Assembly: GCF_001590795.1 (NCBI RefSeq)
Contig: NZ_JXDL01000001.1
Span: 6,224,628-6,288,627 of the forward strand
Reading direction: 5' to 3'
DNA from: Bradyrhizobium sp. AT1
Lineage (GTDB): Bacteria; Pseudomonadota; Alphaproteobacteria; Rhizobiales; Xanthobacteraceae
Length of the DNA: 64,000 nt
Each line of letters starts with the position of its first letter. The first letter of the stretch is position 1. A model generated the notes under the pieces. That model saw only the letters and a program-made list of their open reading frames with translations, was not told the DNA's origin and searched no databases. Below, one piece after another: positions 9,302-17,251 of the stretch. The position numbers were made by a program, and so were the translations under genes.

Positions 9302-9323
9302 GTGTTATACAGATGTATAACAC
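9302..9323. promoter_or_regulatory. operator palindrome of the AbrB-Doc module
   Basis: Perfect 9-bp inverted repeat GTGTTATAC / GTATAACAC with a 4-base centre AGAT, 16 bases upstream of the antitoxin ATG at 9340. Autorepression by an AbrB/MazE-type antitoxin binding a palindrome at its own promoter is the rule for such modules, so this is the expected binding site. It overlaps the alternative upstream ATG at 9313, which argues against that start. Confidence 0.8.
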
Positions 9324-9339
9324 GCTGGAGCCGGACCCC

Positions 9340-9564
9340 ATGAAGATCGAGATCAAGAAAATCGGCAATTCCGATGGTCTGCTGCTGCCGCGCGAACTGA
9401 TGCAGCGGCTCGATCTCAAGCGCGGACAGCAATTGCACATCGTGGAATTACCCGGCGGTGGTTTTCAGTTGCTGCCCTATGACCCGGATTTCGAGCGGAC
9501 GATGGAAATCGCCGACGAACTGATGGACAAGTATCGCGACACGCTCGCTACGCTCGCAAAATAG
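9340..9564 (+). CDS. AbrB/MazE-type antitoxin
   Basis: 74 residues with a SpoVT-AbrB swapped-hairpin DNA-binding domain at the N terminus (KIEIKKIGNSDGLLLPREL, then LDLKRGQQLHIVE) and an acidic helical C terminus expected to wrap the toxin. It should neutralise the Doc-type toxin encoded 12 bases downstream and repress the pair. ATG 9340 has GGAG 9 bases upstream; ATG 9313 lies inside the operator and would add nine unrelated residues. Confidence 0.88.
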   Translation: MKIEIKKIGNSDGLLLPRELMQRLDLKRGQQLHIVELPGGGFQLLPYDPDFERTMEIADELMDKYRDTLATLAK

Positions 9565-9576
9565 CTTAGTAAGCAC

Positions 9577-9972
9577 ATGAGCGATCTGCAGGAGCCGCTC
9601 TGGATCACCTTCGAGCAGGCCGTCGCAATTCACGGTCGACAACTCCGCCGCTTCGGCGGTGCGCCGGGATTGCGCGACGAGGGGATGTTGCGCTCGGCGC
9701 TGGAGCGGCCGATCAACAAATGGCGGTACGAACAGGCGCCGATCGATGAACTCGCCGCCGCCTATGCATTTGGCCTCGCGAAAAACCATGCATTCGTCGA
9801 TGGAAACAAGCGCATCGCCTTCATGGCGATGATGGTCTTCCTCCACAAGAACGGCGTGGCCTTCAGTCCCGATCCTGCGGAAGCGACAACCATCATCCTC
9901 TCGCTCGCCGCCGGCGAAGTCAGCGAGGCGAGCCTGACGCACTGGATCCGGGATAATTGGGATTCCAAATGA
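9577..9972 (+). CDS. doc: Doc-type (death-on-curing, Fic fold) toxin
   Basis: 131 residues, the normal length for Doc. The Fic-type active-site loop HAFVDGNKR lies at 71-79 with catalytic His71 and the Asn-Lys-Arg phosphate-binding end. Doc proteins phosphorylate elongation factor Tu and stop translation; this is the expected action here. Translation is probably coupled to the antitoxin 12 bases upstream. The pairing with an AbrB-type rather than Phd antitoxin is seen in other bacteria. The gene is intact. Confidence 0.9.
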   Translation: MSDLQEPLWITFEQAVAIHGRQLRRFGGAPGLRDEGMLRSALERPINKWRYEQAPIDELAAAYAFGLAKNHAFVDGNKRIAFMAMMVFLHKNGVAFSPDPAEATTIILSLAAGEVSEASLTHWIRDNWDSK

Positions 9973-10069
9973 GCCGATTTGCGGGAAAACCGCGCTTGCC
10001 TGCCGTTGCCCTGCTCGAAGGTTTCGGGTATCCCAGCCCAAGAATTCGACTTTCGACTGGGGACATTCC

Positions 10070-10222
10070 ATGGCTGACCATAGCGAAGTGGCGTACACCA
10101 CCGCCGACGGCAACGACTACGTTGCCCACGAGCAGACCTATGAGGGCTTCATCAAACTGGTGAAGTACGGCACGGTCTCGGTCGCGCTCATCGTCATCCT
10201 GATGGCGGTCTTCCTGACCTGA
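10070..10222 (+). CDS. aa3-type cytochrome c oxidase subunit IV
   Basis: A 50-residue protein starting MADHSEV, with a soluble first half (HEQTYEGFIKLVKYGT) and one C-terminal membrane helix (about 34-50). This is the pattern of the small bacterial subunit IV of aa3-type cytochrome c oxidases in alphaproteobacteria, which packs against the core subunits in the inner membrane. The main oxidase genes are not nearby, which is usual. A GGGGACA precedes the ATG at a normal distance. It sits alone between doc and pntAA. Confidence 0.82.
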   Translation: MADHSEVAYTTADGNDYVAHEQTYEGFIKLVKYGTVSVALIVILMAVFLT

Positions 10223-10279
10223 TCCATCGACGGCTGCATCCGCCAGCGCCGGCGGCTGCTCATAAAATTTGCATACAAG

Positions 10280-10295
10280 CCGGTTCCAAAACCGG
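10280..10295. other. small perfect hairpin upstream of pntAA
   Basis: CCGGTT-CCAA-AACCGG, a 6-bp stem with a tetraloop, between the oxidase subunit gene and pntAA. It may end the short upstream transcript or lie in the pntAA leader; the sequence alone does not decide. Confidence 0.4.
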
Positions 10296-10361
10296 TATCG
10301 AAACGTTGCGGGAGTAACGCTAAGTTCGCGTGCGCGTTTTGTCCGCGTCGCCGGAGGGCCT

Positions 10362-11489
10362 ATGAAGATCGCCGTTGCCAAGGAAATCGATCCGTCGGAG
10401 CCGCGTGTCGCTGCTTCGCCTGATACGGTGAAGAAATTCAAGGCGCTGGGCGCCGAGATCGCGGTCGAGCCGGGCGCCGGCATCAAGTCTGGTCTGCCGG
10501 ATTCCGAATTCACCGCCGCAGGCGCCACCGTCAGTGCTGACGCGCTGAAAGATGCCGACATCATCATCAAGGTGAAGCGCCCCGAGGCGTCGGAGCTGTC
10601 GCAGTACAAGCGCGGCGCGCTCGTGATCGCCATCATGGATCCCTACGGCAACGAGGCGGCGCTGAAGACGATCGCCGATGCCGGCGTCTCCGCTTTCGCG
10701 ATGGAATTGATGCCGCGCATCACGCGCGCGCAGGTGATGGACGTGCTGTCCTCGCAGGCGAACCTTGCCGGCTATCGCGCCGTGATCGAGGGCGCCGAGG
10801 CCTTCGGCCGCGCCTTCCCGATGATGATGACGGCGGCCGGCACCGTGCCCGCCGCAAAGGTGTTCGTGATGGGCGTGGGCGTTGCCGGCCTGCAGGCGAT
10901 CGCGACCGCGCGCCGTCTCGGCGCCGTCGTGACCGCGACCGACGTGCGTCCCGCCACGAAGGAGCAGGTCGAATCGCTCGGCGCCAAGTTCCTCGCCGTC
11001 GAGGACGAGGAGTTCAAGAACGCCCAGACCGCCGGCGGCTACGCCAAGGAAATGTCCAGGGAATATCAGGCCAAGCAGGCCGCGCTCACCGCCGAGCATA
11101 TCAAGAAGCAGGACATCGTGATCACGACCGCGCTGATTCCGGGCCGGCCCGCGCCGAAGCTGGTCAGTGCCGAGATGGTCAAGTCGATGAAGCCGGGCTC
11201 GGTGCTGGTCGATCTCGCCGTCGAGCGCGGCGGCAATGTCGAGGGTGCGAAGCCGGGCGAGGTCGTCGACCTCGATGGCATCAAGATTGTCGGCTACACC
11301 AACGTCGCCGGGCGCGTCGCGGCCTCGGCCTCCAGCCTCTACGCGCGCAATTTGTTCTCCTTCATCGAGACCATGGTCGACAAGAAAGAGAAGAAGCTCG
11401 CCGTGAACTGGGACGACGAGTTGGTCAAGGCCACTGCGCTCACCAAAGACGGCGCCGTGATCCACCCGAATTTCCAGCCGAAGGCGTAA
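10362..11489 (+). CDS. pntAA: NAD(P) transhydrogenase subunit alpha part 1
   Basis: 375 residues forming the NAD(H)-binding domain I: N-terminal MKIAVAKEIDPSEPRVA and the Rossmann segment VFVMGVGVAGLQAIATARRLGA with the expected glycine pattern. With PntAB and PntB it makes the proton-pumping transhydrogenase of the inner membrane, which uses the proton gradient to drive NADPH formation from NADH. ATG 10362 is set by GGAGG a few bases upstream and by the family N terminus; the frame is open further upstream to 10269 without meaning. First gene of a three-gene operon. Confidence 0.96.
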   Translation: MKIAVAKEIDPSEPRVAASPDTVKKFKALGAEIAVEPGAGIKSGLPDSEFTAAGATVSADALKDADIIIKVKRPEASELSQYKRGALVIAIMDPYGNEAALKTIADAGVSAFAMELMPRITRAQVMDVLSSQANLAGYRAVIEGAEAFGRAFPMMMTAAGTVPAAKVFVMGVGVAGLQAIATARRLGAVVTATDVRPATKEQVESLGAKFLAVEDEEFKNAQTAGGYAKEMSREYQAKQAALTAEHIKKQDIVITTALIPGRPAPKLVSAEMVKSMKPGSVLVDLAVERGGNVEGAKPGEVVDLDGIKIVGYTNVAGRVAASASSLYARNLFSFIETMVDKKEKKLAVNWDDELVKATALTKDGAVIHPNFQPKA

Positions 11490-11501
11490 GGAGAGATCGC
11501 C

Positions 11502-11819
11502 ATGGAGCATGTTGCACAGGTCGTCGACCCCTTCGTCTTCCGGCTGTCGATCTTCGTCCTCGCCGTCTTCGTCGGCTATTTCGTGGTGTGGTCGGTGACC
11601 CCGGCACTGCATACCCCGCTGATGAGCGTGACCAACGCGATCTCCTCGGTGATCGTGGTCGGCGCGCTGCTCGCGGTCGGCGTCGGTATGATCTCGAGCG
11701 GTTCAGGGTGGGCGCGTGGCTTCGGCTTCATCGCGCTGATCTTCGCCTGCGTGAACATCTTCGGCGGCTTCCTTGTCACCCAGCGCATGCTGGCGATGTA
11801 CAAGAAGAAGGTAAAGTGA
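11502..11819 (+). CDS. pntAB: NAD(P) transhydrogenase subunit alpha part 2
   Basis: 105 residues with three to four hydrophobic helices (for example FRLSIFVLAVFVGYFVVW and the stretch around ISSVIVVGALLAVG). This is the separate membrane part of the alpha subunit, as in Rhodospirillum and other alphaproteobacteria where the enterobacterial PntA is split in two. It contributes to the proton channel. It lies 12 bases after pntAA behind a clear AAGGAGAG ribosome site. Confidence 0.95.
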   Translation: MEHVAQVVDPFVFRLSIFVLAVFVGYFVVWSVTPALHTPLMSVTNAISSVIVVGALLAVGVGMISSGSGWARGFGFIALIFACVNIFGGFLVTQRMLAMYKKKVK

Positions 11820-11861
11820 CCGGCGTGCACCTCGGGGTGACGAAGACAAAGGGGACCTGAG

Positions 11862-13259
11862 ATGAACGCCAATCTGGCAGCAGTTCTTTATCTTGTGGCG
11901 GGTGTGCTGTTCATCCTGTCGCTGCGCGGGTTGTCCAGCCCGGCGACGTCGCGCCAGGGTAATTTCTTCGGCATGATCGGCATGGCGATCGCGGTCGCCA
12001 CCACGCTGGCAAGCCATCCGCCGGCCGATGGTCTCGCCTGGGTGCTGGTCCTTCTCGGCATCGCGATTGGCGGCTCGGTCGGCGCGGTCATCGCGCGCCG
12101 CGTGCCGATGACCTCGATGCCTGAACTGGTCGCCGCCTTCCACTCGCTGGTCGGCATGGCCGCGGTGCTGGTCGCCGCTGGCGCCTTCTATGCGCCAGAA
12201 GCCTTCGACATCGGCACGCCCGGCAACATCCATCCGCAGAGCCTGGTCGAGATGTCGCTCGGCGTCGCCATCGGCGCTCTGACCTTCACCGGCTCCGTGA
12301 TCGCGTTCCTGAAGCTGTCCGCGCGCATGAGCGGCGCGCCGATCATCCTGCCGTTCCGCCACATCATCAACATAGCGCTGGCGCTAGCGCTGGTGTTCTT
12401 CATCGTCGGTCTCGTCCTGTCCGGCAGCGCGTTCGACTTCTGGATGATCACCATCCTCGCGCTGGCGCTCGGCGTGCTCATGATCATCCCGATCGGCGGC
12501 GCCGACATGCCGGTCGTGATCTCGATGCTGAACTCCTACTCCGGCTGGGCCGCGGCCGGCATCGGCTTCACGCTCGGCAATTCCGCGCTGATCATCACCG
12601 GTGCTCTGGTCGGCTCATCCGGCGCGATCCTGTCCTACATCATGTGCCATGCGATGAACCGGTCCTTCATCTCGGTCATCCTCGGCGGCTTCGGCGGCGA
12701 AACTGCCGCGGCCGGCGGCGGCACCGGCGAGCAGAAGCCGGCCAAGCTCGGCTCGGCGGATGACGCGGCCTTCATCATGAAGAATGCGCAGAAGGTCATC
12801 ATCGTGCCCGGCTACGGCATGGCGGTGGCACAGGCTCAGCACGCGCTGCGCGAAATGGGCGACATCCTGAAGAAGGAAGGCGTCGAGGTGAAATACGCCA
12901 TTCACCCGGTGGCGGGGCGCATGCCCGGCCACATGAACGTGCTGCTGGCCGAAGCCAACGTGCCCTATGACGAGGTGTTCGAGCTCGAGGATATCAACTC
13001 CGAATTCGCGCAGGCCGACATCGCCTTCGTGATCGGCGCCAACGACGTCACCAATCCGGCGGCCGAAGAGGACAAGACCTCGCCGATCTACGGCATGCCC
13101 GTGCTTCAGGTCTGGAAGGCCGGCACCGTGATGTTCATCAAGCGCTCGCTGGCATCAGGTTATGCCGGTATCGACAATCCGCTGTTTTATCGCGACAACA
13201 CCATGATGCTGCTCGGCGACGCCAAGAAAGTCACCGAGAACATCGTCAAGGCGATGTAG
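11862..13259 (+). CDS. pntB: NAD(P) transhydrogenase subunit beta
   Basis: 465 residues: about eight or nine membrane helices (1-270) followed by the NADP(H)-binding domain III (about 290-465) with VIIVPGYGMAVAQAQHAL, HPVAGRMPGHMNVLLAE and GANDVTNPAA, all hallmarks of PntB. It completes the transhydrogenase with PntAA and PntAB and is the last gene of the operon, 42 bases after pntAB. Confidence 0.96.
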   Translation: MNANLAAVLYLVAGVLFILSLRGLSSPATSRQGNFFGMIGMAIAVATTLASHPPADGLAWVLVLLGIAIGGSVGAVIARRVPMTSMPELVAAFHSLVGMAAVLVAAGAFYAPEAFDIGTPGNIHPQSLVEMSLGVAIGALTFTGSVIAFLKLSARMSGAPIILPFRHIINIALALALVFFIVGLVLSGSAFDFWMITILALALGVLMIIPIGGADMPVVISMLNSYSGWAAAGIGFTLGNSALIITGALVGSSGAILSYIMCHAMNRSFISVILGGFGGETAAAGGGTGEQKPAKLGSADDAAFIMKNAQKVIIVPGYGMAVAQAQHALREMGDILKKEGVEVKYAIHPVAGRMPGHMNVLLAEANVPYDEVFELEDINSEFAQADIAFVIGANDVTNPAAEEDKTSPIYGMPVLQVWKAGTVMFIKRSLASGYAGIDNPLFYRDNTMMLLGDAKKVTENIVKAM

Positions 13260-13277
13260 CGCGCGAAAAAAAAGACC

Positions 13278-13448
13278 GTGGCCATCAACAAGGAATGGCA
13301 CCACGCCCATCGCATGCCGCCGAAGGCGACGCGCGAGCTGCGCATCAAATGGCACGCCGCCCATAAGGCGGCGTGCGGCTGCCGCGACGTCCCGGCGAGC
13401 CTCCGGCCCGAGGTCATGAAATTGCTGCGGAGCCGTCGCAAGCCCTGA
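13278..13448 (+). CDS. 56-residue His/Cys protein, function unknown
   Basis: Starts at GTG 13278, 18 bases after the pntB stop, and ends one base before the next frame opens. The protein is basic and contains two related pieces, WHHAHRMP (7-14) and WHAAHKAACGCR (25-36), so it carries an H-x2-H-x3-C-x-C arrangement (H26, H29, C33, C35) that could hold a metal ion. I believe similar small proteins occur in Bradyrhizobium but cannot name a family. AAAAAAAGACC upstream is a weak ribosome site; its tight position after pntB suggests cotranscription. Confidence 0.6.
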   Translation: MAINKEWHHAHRMPPKATRELRIKWHAAHKAACGCRDVPASLRPEVMKLLRSRRKP

Positions 13449-13472
13449 GTGGAAACCGGGGCCGGCCGTGCA

Positions 13473-14273
13473 ATGATCGCTATCGCCAAATGGACCGTCA
13501 TCCTGCTCGTGGCCGTCTATCTGGCCGGGCTCGTCCTGCTGTATGTCCGGCAGCGCGAGATGCTGTTTCCCATACCGACGATTGAGCGAACCTCGCCCGA
13601 TGCGGCGGATTGTCCCGAGGCGGAGGAGCATGTCCTGACCACCTCGGATGGCGAGAAGGTCATTGTCTGGCACGTGCCGGCGAAACCCGGTCGTCCCGTG
13701 ATCCTGTATTTTCCGGGTAATGGCGATTTCCTTGCCGGTCGTGTCAGCCGCTTCAAGGCCATGACGGCCGATGGCGCCGGCCTCGTCGCACTGTCCTATC
13801 GCGGCTATGCCGGCTCGAGCGGCGCGCCGAGCGAGCAGGGCCTGTTGCGCGACGCCGCCGCAGCCTACGCTTTCACCAGCGCGCGCTATGGGGCGGACCG
13901 AATCGTCGCCTGGGGATTTTCGCTCGGGACGGGCGTGGCGGTCGCGCTTGCCTCCGACCACGCCATCGGCAAATTGATCCTGGAGGCGCCGTACACCTCG
14001 ACGGTCGATATTGCAGCATTGGCCTTCCGCTACGTGCCGGTGCGCCTGCTCATGCGCGACCAGTTTCGCTCCGACGAACGGATCGCGCGCGTCACGGTGC
14101 CGCTGCTCGTGATGCATGGCACCAATGATCTTGCCATTTCGATCCTGTTCGGAGAGCGTCTGTTCGCGCTCGCGCATGAACCGAAGCAGTTCGTTGGTTT
14201 TGCGGGCGGCGGACATGACAATCTCGATAGTTTCGGTGCGGTCGAAACGGCAAGGCGCTTCATTGGATATTAA
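13473..14273 (+). CDS. membrane-anchored alpha/beta hydrolase
   Basis: 266 residues with an N-terminal membrane helix (about 5-24) and an alpha/beta-hydrolase domain. The triad is visible: nucleophile Ser150 in GFSLGTG, Asp219 in HGTNDLAI and His248 in GGGHDN, and the oxyanion motif YFPGNGD. The layout resembles the BEM46/ABHD13 group of hydrolases, whose bacterial substrates are unknown. ATG 13473 gives a clean membrane anchor; GTG 13449 would add eight residues and would start right at the stop of the preceding small gene. Confidence 0.85.
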   Translation: MIAIAKWTVILLVAVYLAGLVLLYVRQREMLFPIPTIERTSPDAADCPEAEEHVLTTSDGEKVIVWHVPAKPGRPVILYFPGNGDFLAGRVSRFKAMTADGAGLVALSYRGYAGSSGAPSEQGLLRDAAAAYAFTSARYGADRIVAWGFSLGTGVAVALASDHAIGKLILEAPYTSTVDIAALAFRYVPVRLLMRDQFRSDERIARVTVPLLVMHGTNDLAISILFGERLFALAHEPKQFVGFAGGGHDNLDSFGAVETARRFIGY

Positions 14274-15705
14274 ACGACCTGTCACGCGGCTCCGGGGCGT
14301 CTTCCTCCTTGCCGTCTTCATCTTGTTGCCGCAGCAGGCATGGGCAGCCACCGGGCTCCACGGTGCGGCGATGCGCTGGCCCTATGCGCTGCCCTTTGCC
14401 GGTCTGTTGCTGTCGATCGCGCTCGGGCCGCTGTTGTTTCCGAAGATCTGGCACCACCATTACGGCAAGATCGCCGCCGCCTGGTCGCTGGCGGCGCTGG
14501 TCTCGCTGGTGATTTTTGCCGGAGGCGCGGCGACGCTGGCGGCGCTCGTGCATGCTCTGCTCGCTGAATATCTCGGCTTCATCGTGCTGCTGTTCTCGCT
14601 CTATGTCGTGGCGGGCGGCATCCTCATCACCGGCGACATCAAGGCCACGCCGGCGATCAATGCCGGCATCCTCGCGCTCGGCACACTGGGTGCGAGCATC
14701 GTCGGCACCACGGGTGCCGCGATGATCCTGATTCGTCCGCTGATCCGGGCCAACCGGCCGCGGCGCCACAACGCTCATGTCATCGTCTTCTTCATCATCC
14801 TGGTTGCCAATGTCGGCGGCGCGTTGAGCCCGCTCGGCGATCCCCCATTGTTCGTCGGTTTCCTGCACGGCGTCGACTTCTTCTGGACCACCCGGACCAT
14901 CTGGCTGCAGACCGCGGTCGTGGCCGGATTGCTGCTTGCCATCTTCGTCGCCGTCGACGTCTGGCGCTTCCGCAGCGAGCCTTTGCTCGACGACGCCGGC
15001 CCCGGCAAGCCCGTCCGCATCCGCGGCCTCGTCAATCTCGTGCTGATAGCCGCCATCGTCGCGACCTTGCTGGCCTCGGCGATGTGGAAGCCCGGCATTG
15101 CCTTCGACGTTCTCGGAACGAAGTTCGAACTGGAGGATATCGCGCGCAATCTGGCGCTGCTGGCCATCGCGGCGCTGTCGGTGTGGCTGACGCCCGACGA
15201 GCACAGGCAGGCCAACGGCTTCACCTGGGAGCCGATCCGCGAGGTCGCAAAGCTGTTCGCGGGCATCTTCGTCGCCATCATCCCGGTCATTGCCATGCTC
15301 AATGCCGGCCATGACGGCGCCTTCGCCTGGCTGTTGTCGGCGGTGACGGGGCCGGATGGTGCGCCGCGCGAGGTCGCCTATTTCTGGTTCACCGGCCTGA
15401 TGTCCGCGTTCCTCGACAATGCGCCGACCTATCTGCTGTTCTTCGAGCTCGCCGGCGGCGACCCGCAAGTGCTGATGCATCAGCTGTCGGGCACGCTCGC
15501 CTCGATCTCCATGGGCGCGGTCTACATGGGCGCGCTCACCTATATCGGCAACGCGCCGAACTTCATGGTGAGCAGCATTGCCAGCGAGAACGGCATCGAG
15601 ATGCCGAGCTTCTTCGGCTATTTCCTGCGGGCCGGCGCCGTGCTGATCCCGCTGTTCCTGCTGCTGACGCTGCTGCCGGTGGCGCCGATCCTGCGCTGGC
15701 ATTGA
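14263..15705 (+). CDS. sodium:proton antiporter (NhaD/CitMHS-like)
   Basis: About 480 residues with a signal-like first helix ending in QQAWAA, then around 12 membrane helices. Segments such as IVGTTGAAMILIRPLI, ANVGGALSPLGDPPLFVGF and FTGLMSAFLDNAPTYLLFF are typical of the NhaD / ion transporter superfamily, which exchange sodium for protons across the inner membrane. The start is uncertain: TTG 14263 overlaps the hydrolase stop by 11 bases, ATG 14215 would overlap more. Overlap with the hydrolase gene suggests one transcript. Confidence 0.87.
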   Translation: MDIKRPVTRLRGVFLLAVFILLPQQAWAATGLHGAAMRWPYALPFAGLLLSIALGPLLFPKIWHHHYGKIAAAWSLAALVSLVIFAGGAATLAALVHALLAEYLGFIVLLFSLYVVAGGILITGDIKATPAINAGILALGTLGASIVGTTGAAMILIRPLIRANRPRRHNAHVIVFFIILVANVGGALSPLGDPPLFVGFLHGVDFFWTTRTIWLQTAVVAGLLLAIFVAVDVWRFRSEPLLDDAGPGKPVRIRGLVNLVLIAAIVATLLASAMWKPGIAFDVLGTKFELEDIARNLALLAIAALSVWLTPDEHRQANGFTWEPIREVAKLFAGIFVAIIPVIAMLNAGHDGAFAWLLSAVTGPDGAPREVAYFWFTGLMSAFLDNAPTYLLFFELAGGDPQVLMHQLSGTLASISMGAVYMGALTYIGNAPNFMVSSIASENGIEMPSFFGYFLRAGAVLIPLFLLLTLLPVAPILRWH

Positions 15706-15755
15706 ATCTGCCAGCCGATTTGCTACTGCTCGGCTGACATGATTGGATCCGGTGG

Positions 15756-16853
15756 ATGAGCGCCCAAAATCCGATGCCCCGGTCATCCTGGATCTTCCCG
15801 GCGCTGGCCGTGCTGTTGTTCGCAGCCGTCAGCGCGACGGATTACGTGTTCACGCTGTCGCCGAGTGGGCTCGTCTTCGCCATCGTCCTCCTGGTCATCC
15901 TGTTCGGCGCGGTGTTCGCCGCGGTTCATCATGCCGAAGTGATCGCGGAGCGGGTCGGCGAACCCTATGGCACGCTGGTGCTGACGCTCTCGGTGACCAT
16001 CATCGAGGTGGCGCTGATCACCACGATCATGCTGGGCGACAAGCCTGCGCCGGCACTGGCGCGTGACACCGTGTTCGCCGTGGTCATGATCGTCTGCAAC
16101 GGCCTCGTCGGGCTCTGCATCTTCATCGGCGGCCTGCGCTATCGCGAGCAGGGCTTTCAGCTCTCCGGCGCCAACGTCTATCTCAGCGTCCTGTTCGCGC
16201 TCGCGACCATCACCCTGATCATGCCGAACTACACGACCAGCACGCCGGGGCCGGTCTATTCGACGGCTCAGCTCGGTTTCGTCGACGTGGTCACGCTCGC
16301 CCTGTACTCCGTGTTCCTCTACACCCAGACCGTCCTGCACAAGGATTACTTCGTTCACGAGCGGGCGGAGGGGGAGAGCGGCGAGGCATATCTGTCGGGC
16401 AGGATGCTGGCGCTCAGCGCCATGCTGCTGCTGGTTGCCCTGCTGGCGGTCGTGCTGCTCGCCAAGAAGTTCTCGCTGGTGGTCGACGCCGTCGCCGCCA
16501 AGATCGGCGCGCCGCCGGCCTTTGCCGGGCTCCTGGTCGCGCTCCTGATCCTGATGCCGGAAGGTCTCGCGGCCGTCGCGGCGGCCCGCAAGAACGATCT
16601 CCAAAAGAGCATCAACCTCGCGCTGGGCTCGTCGCTGGCGACCATCGGGCTGACCATCCCGGCCGTCGGCGTCGCCACCTACGCGCTCGACAAGGAGCTC
16701 GAGCTCGGCCTCAACGCTCAGGGCAGCGTGCTCCTGCTCCTGACCTTCTTCCTGAGCATGCTGACCTTCGGCACGGGCAGGACCAATGTCCTGTTCGGAC
16801 TGGTCCATATGGTGGTATTTGCGGTCTACGTGTTCATGGTCTTCGTGCCCTGA
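15756..16853 (+). CDS. cation:proton exchanger of the y4hA/ChaA type
   Basis: 365 residues, about 11 membrane helices. The two alpha repeats of the Ca2+/cation antiporter superfamily are visible: the first around HHAEVIAERVGEPYGTL (about 55-72) and the second around LILMPEGLAAVAAARKND followed by SINLALGSSLATIG (about 267-305), each with the essential Glu. The closest named relatives are the rhizobial ionic transporter y4hA and ChaA, which move Ca2+, Na+ or K+ against protons. It follows the Na+/H+ antiporter by 50 bases, giving a pair of ion exchangers. Confidence 0.88.
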   Translation: MSAQNPMPRSSWIFPALAVLLFAAVSATDYVFTLSPSGLVFAIVLLVILFGAVFAAVHHAEVIAERVGEPYGTLVLTLSVTIIEVALITTIMLGDKPAPALARDTVFAVVMIVCNGLVGLCIFIGGLRYREQGFQLSGANVYLSVLFALATITLIMPNYTTSTPGPVYSTAQLGFVDVVTLALYSVFLYTQTVLHKDYFVHERAEGESGEAYLSGRMLALSAMLLLVALLAVVLLAKKFSLVVDAVAAKIGAPPAFAGLLVALLILMPEGLAAVAAARKNDLQKSINLALGSSLATIGLTIPAVGVATYALDKELELGLNAQGSVLLLLTFFLSMLTFGTGRTNVLFGLVHMVVFAVYVFMVFVP

Positions 16854-16874
16854 GGTGCGATAGGGGGAGTTCCG

Positions 16875-17159
16875 ATGCTTGCTGCCAAGTCCGAGGTTCA
16901 AGTCGATAATGAGGAGGTTCGGGTGACGGAATGGCGCCTTCCGCCCGGCGCCGCCACCGGGCATCACACCCACGGCATGGACTACGTCATTGTTCCCTTC
17001 GTCGCGGGGGAGATGACCATCGTGGCGCCCACCGGCGAGCGTTCCAAGGCGCAGCTTGCGGCCGGGAAATCCTATTTCCGCAAGGCCGGCGTCCAACATG
17101 ACGTACTTAACGAAACCTCAACCGAGATCGTGTTCCTTGAGATCGAGCTGAAGCCGTAA
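16875..17159 (+). CDS. small cupin-domain protein
   Basis: 94 residues forming a single cupin barrel. The first motif is GAATGHHTHGMDYVIV with three histidines suited to metal binding, and the second is present as KAGVQHDVLNETSTE. Family members range from metal enzymes to ligand-binding proteins, so no substrate can be given. It starts 21 bases after the exchanger gene behind GGGGGAG and is probably cotranscribed with it. Confidence 0.85.
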   Translation: MLAAKSEVQVDNEEVRVTEWRLPPGAATGHHTHGMDYVIVPFVAGEMTIVAPTGERSKAQLAAGKSYFRKAGVQHDVLNETSTEIVFLEIELKP

Positions 17160-17251
17160 GTCCGGCCTTAACACTTGCCATCGATCCGTCGCAGTTGATC
17201 CCTTACAATGCCCCAAAGTTCCCGCATCAGATCGCGCGGGGAGTGGCCGGA

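Noticed and set aside
9040..9312. Upstream extension of the AbrB antitoxin frame to 9040
   Set aside because: It runs antiphase through the end of pepF; the operator and ribosome site place the start at 9340.
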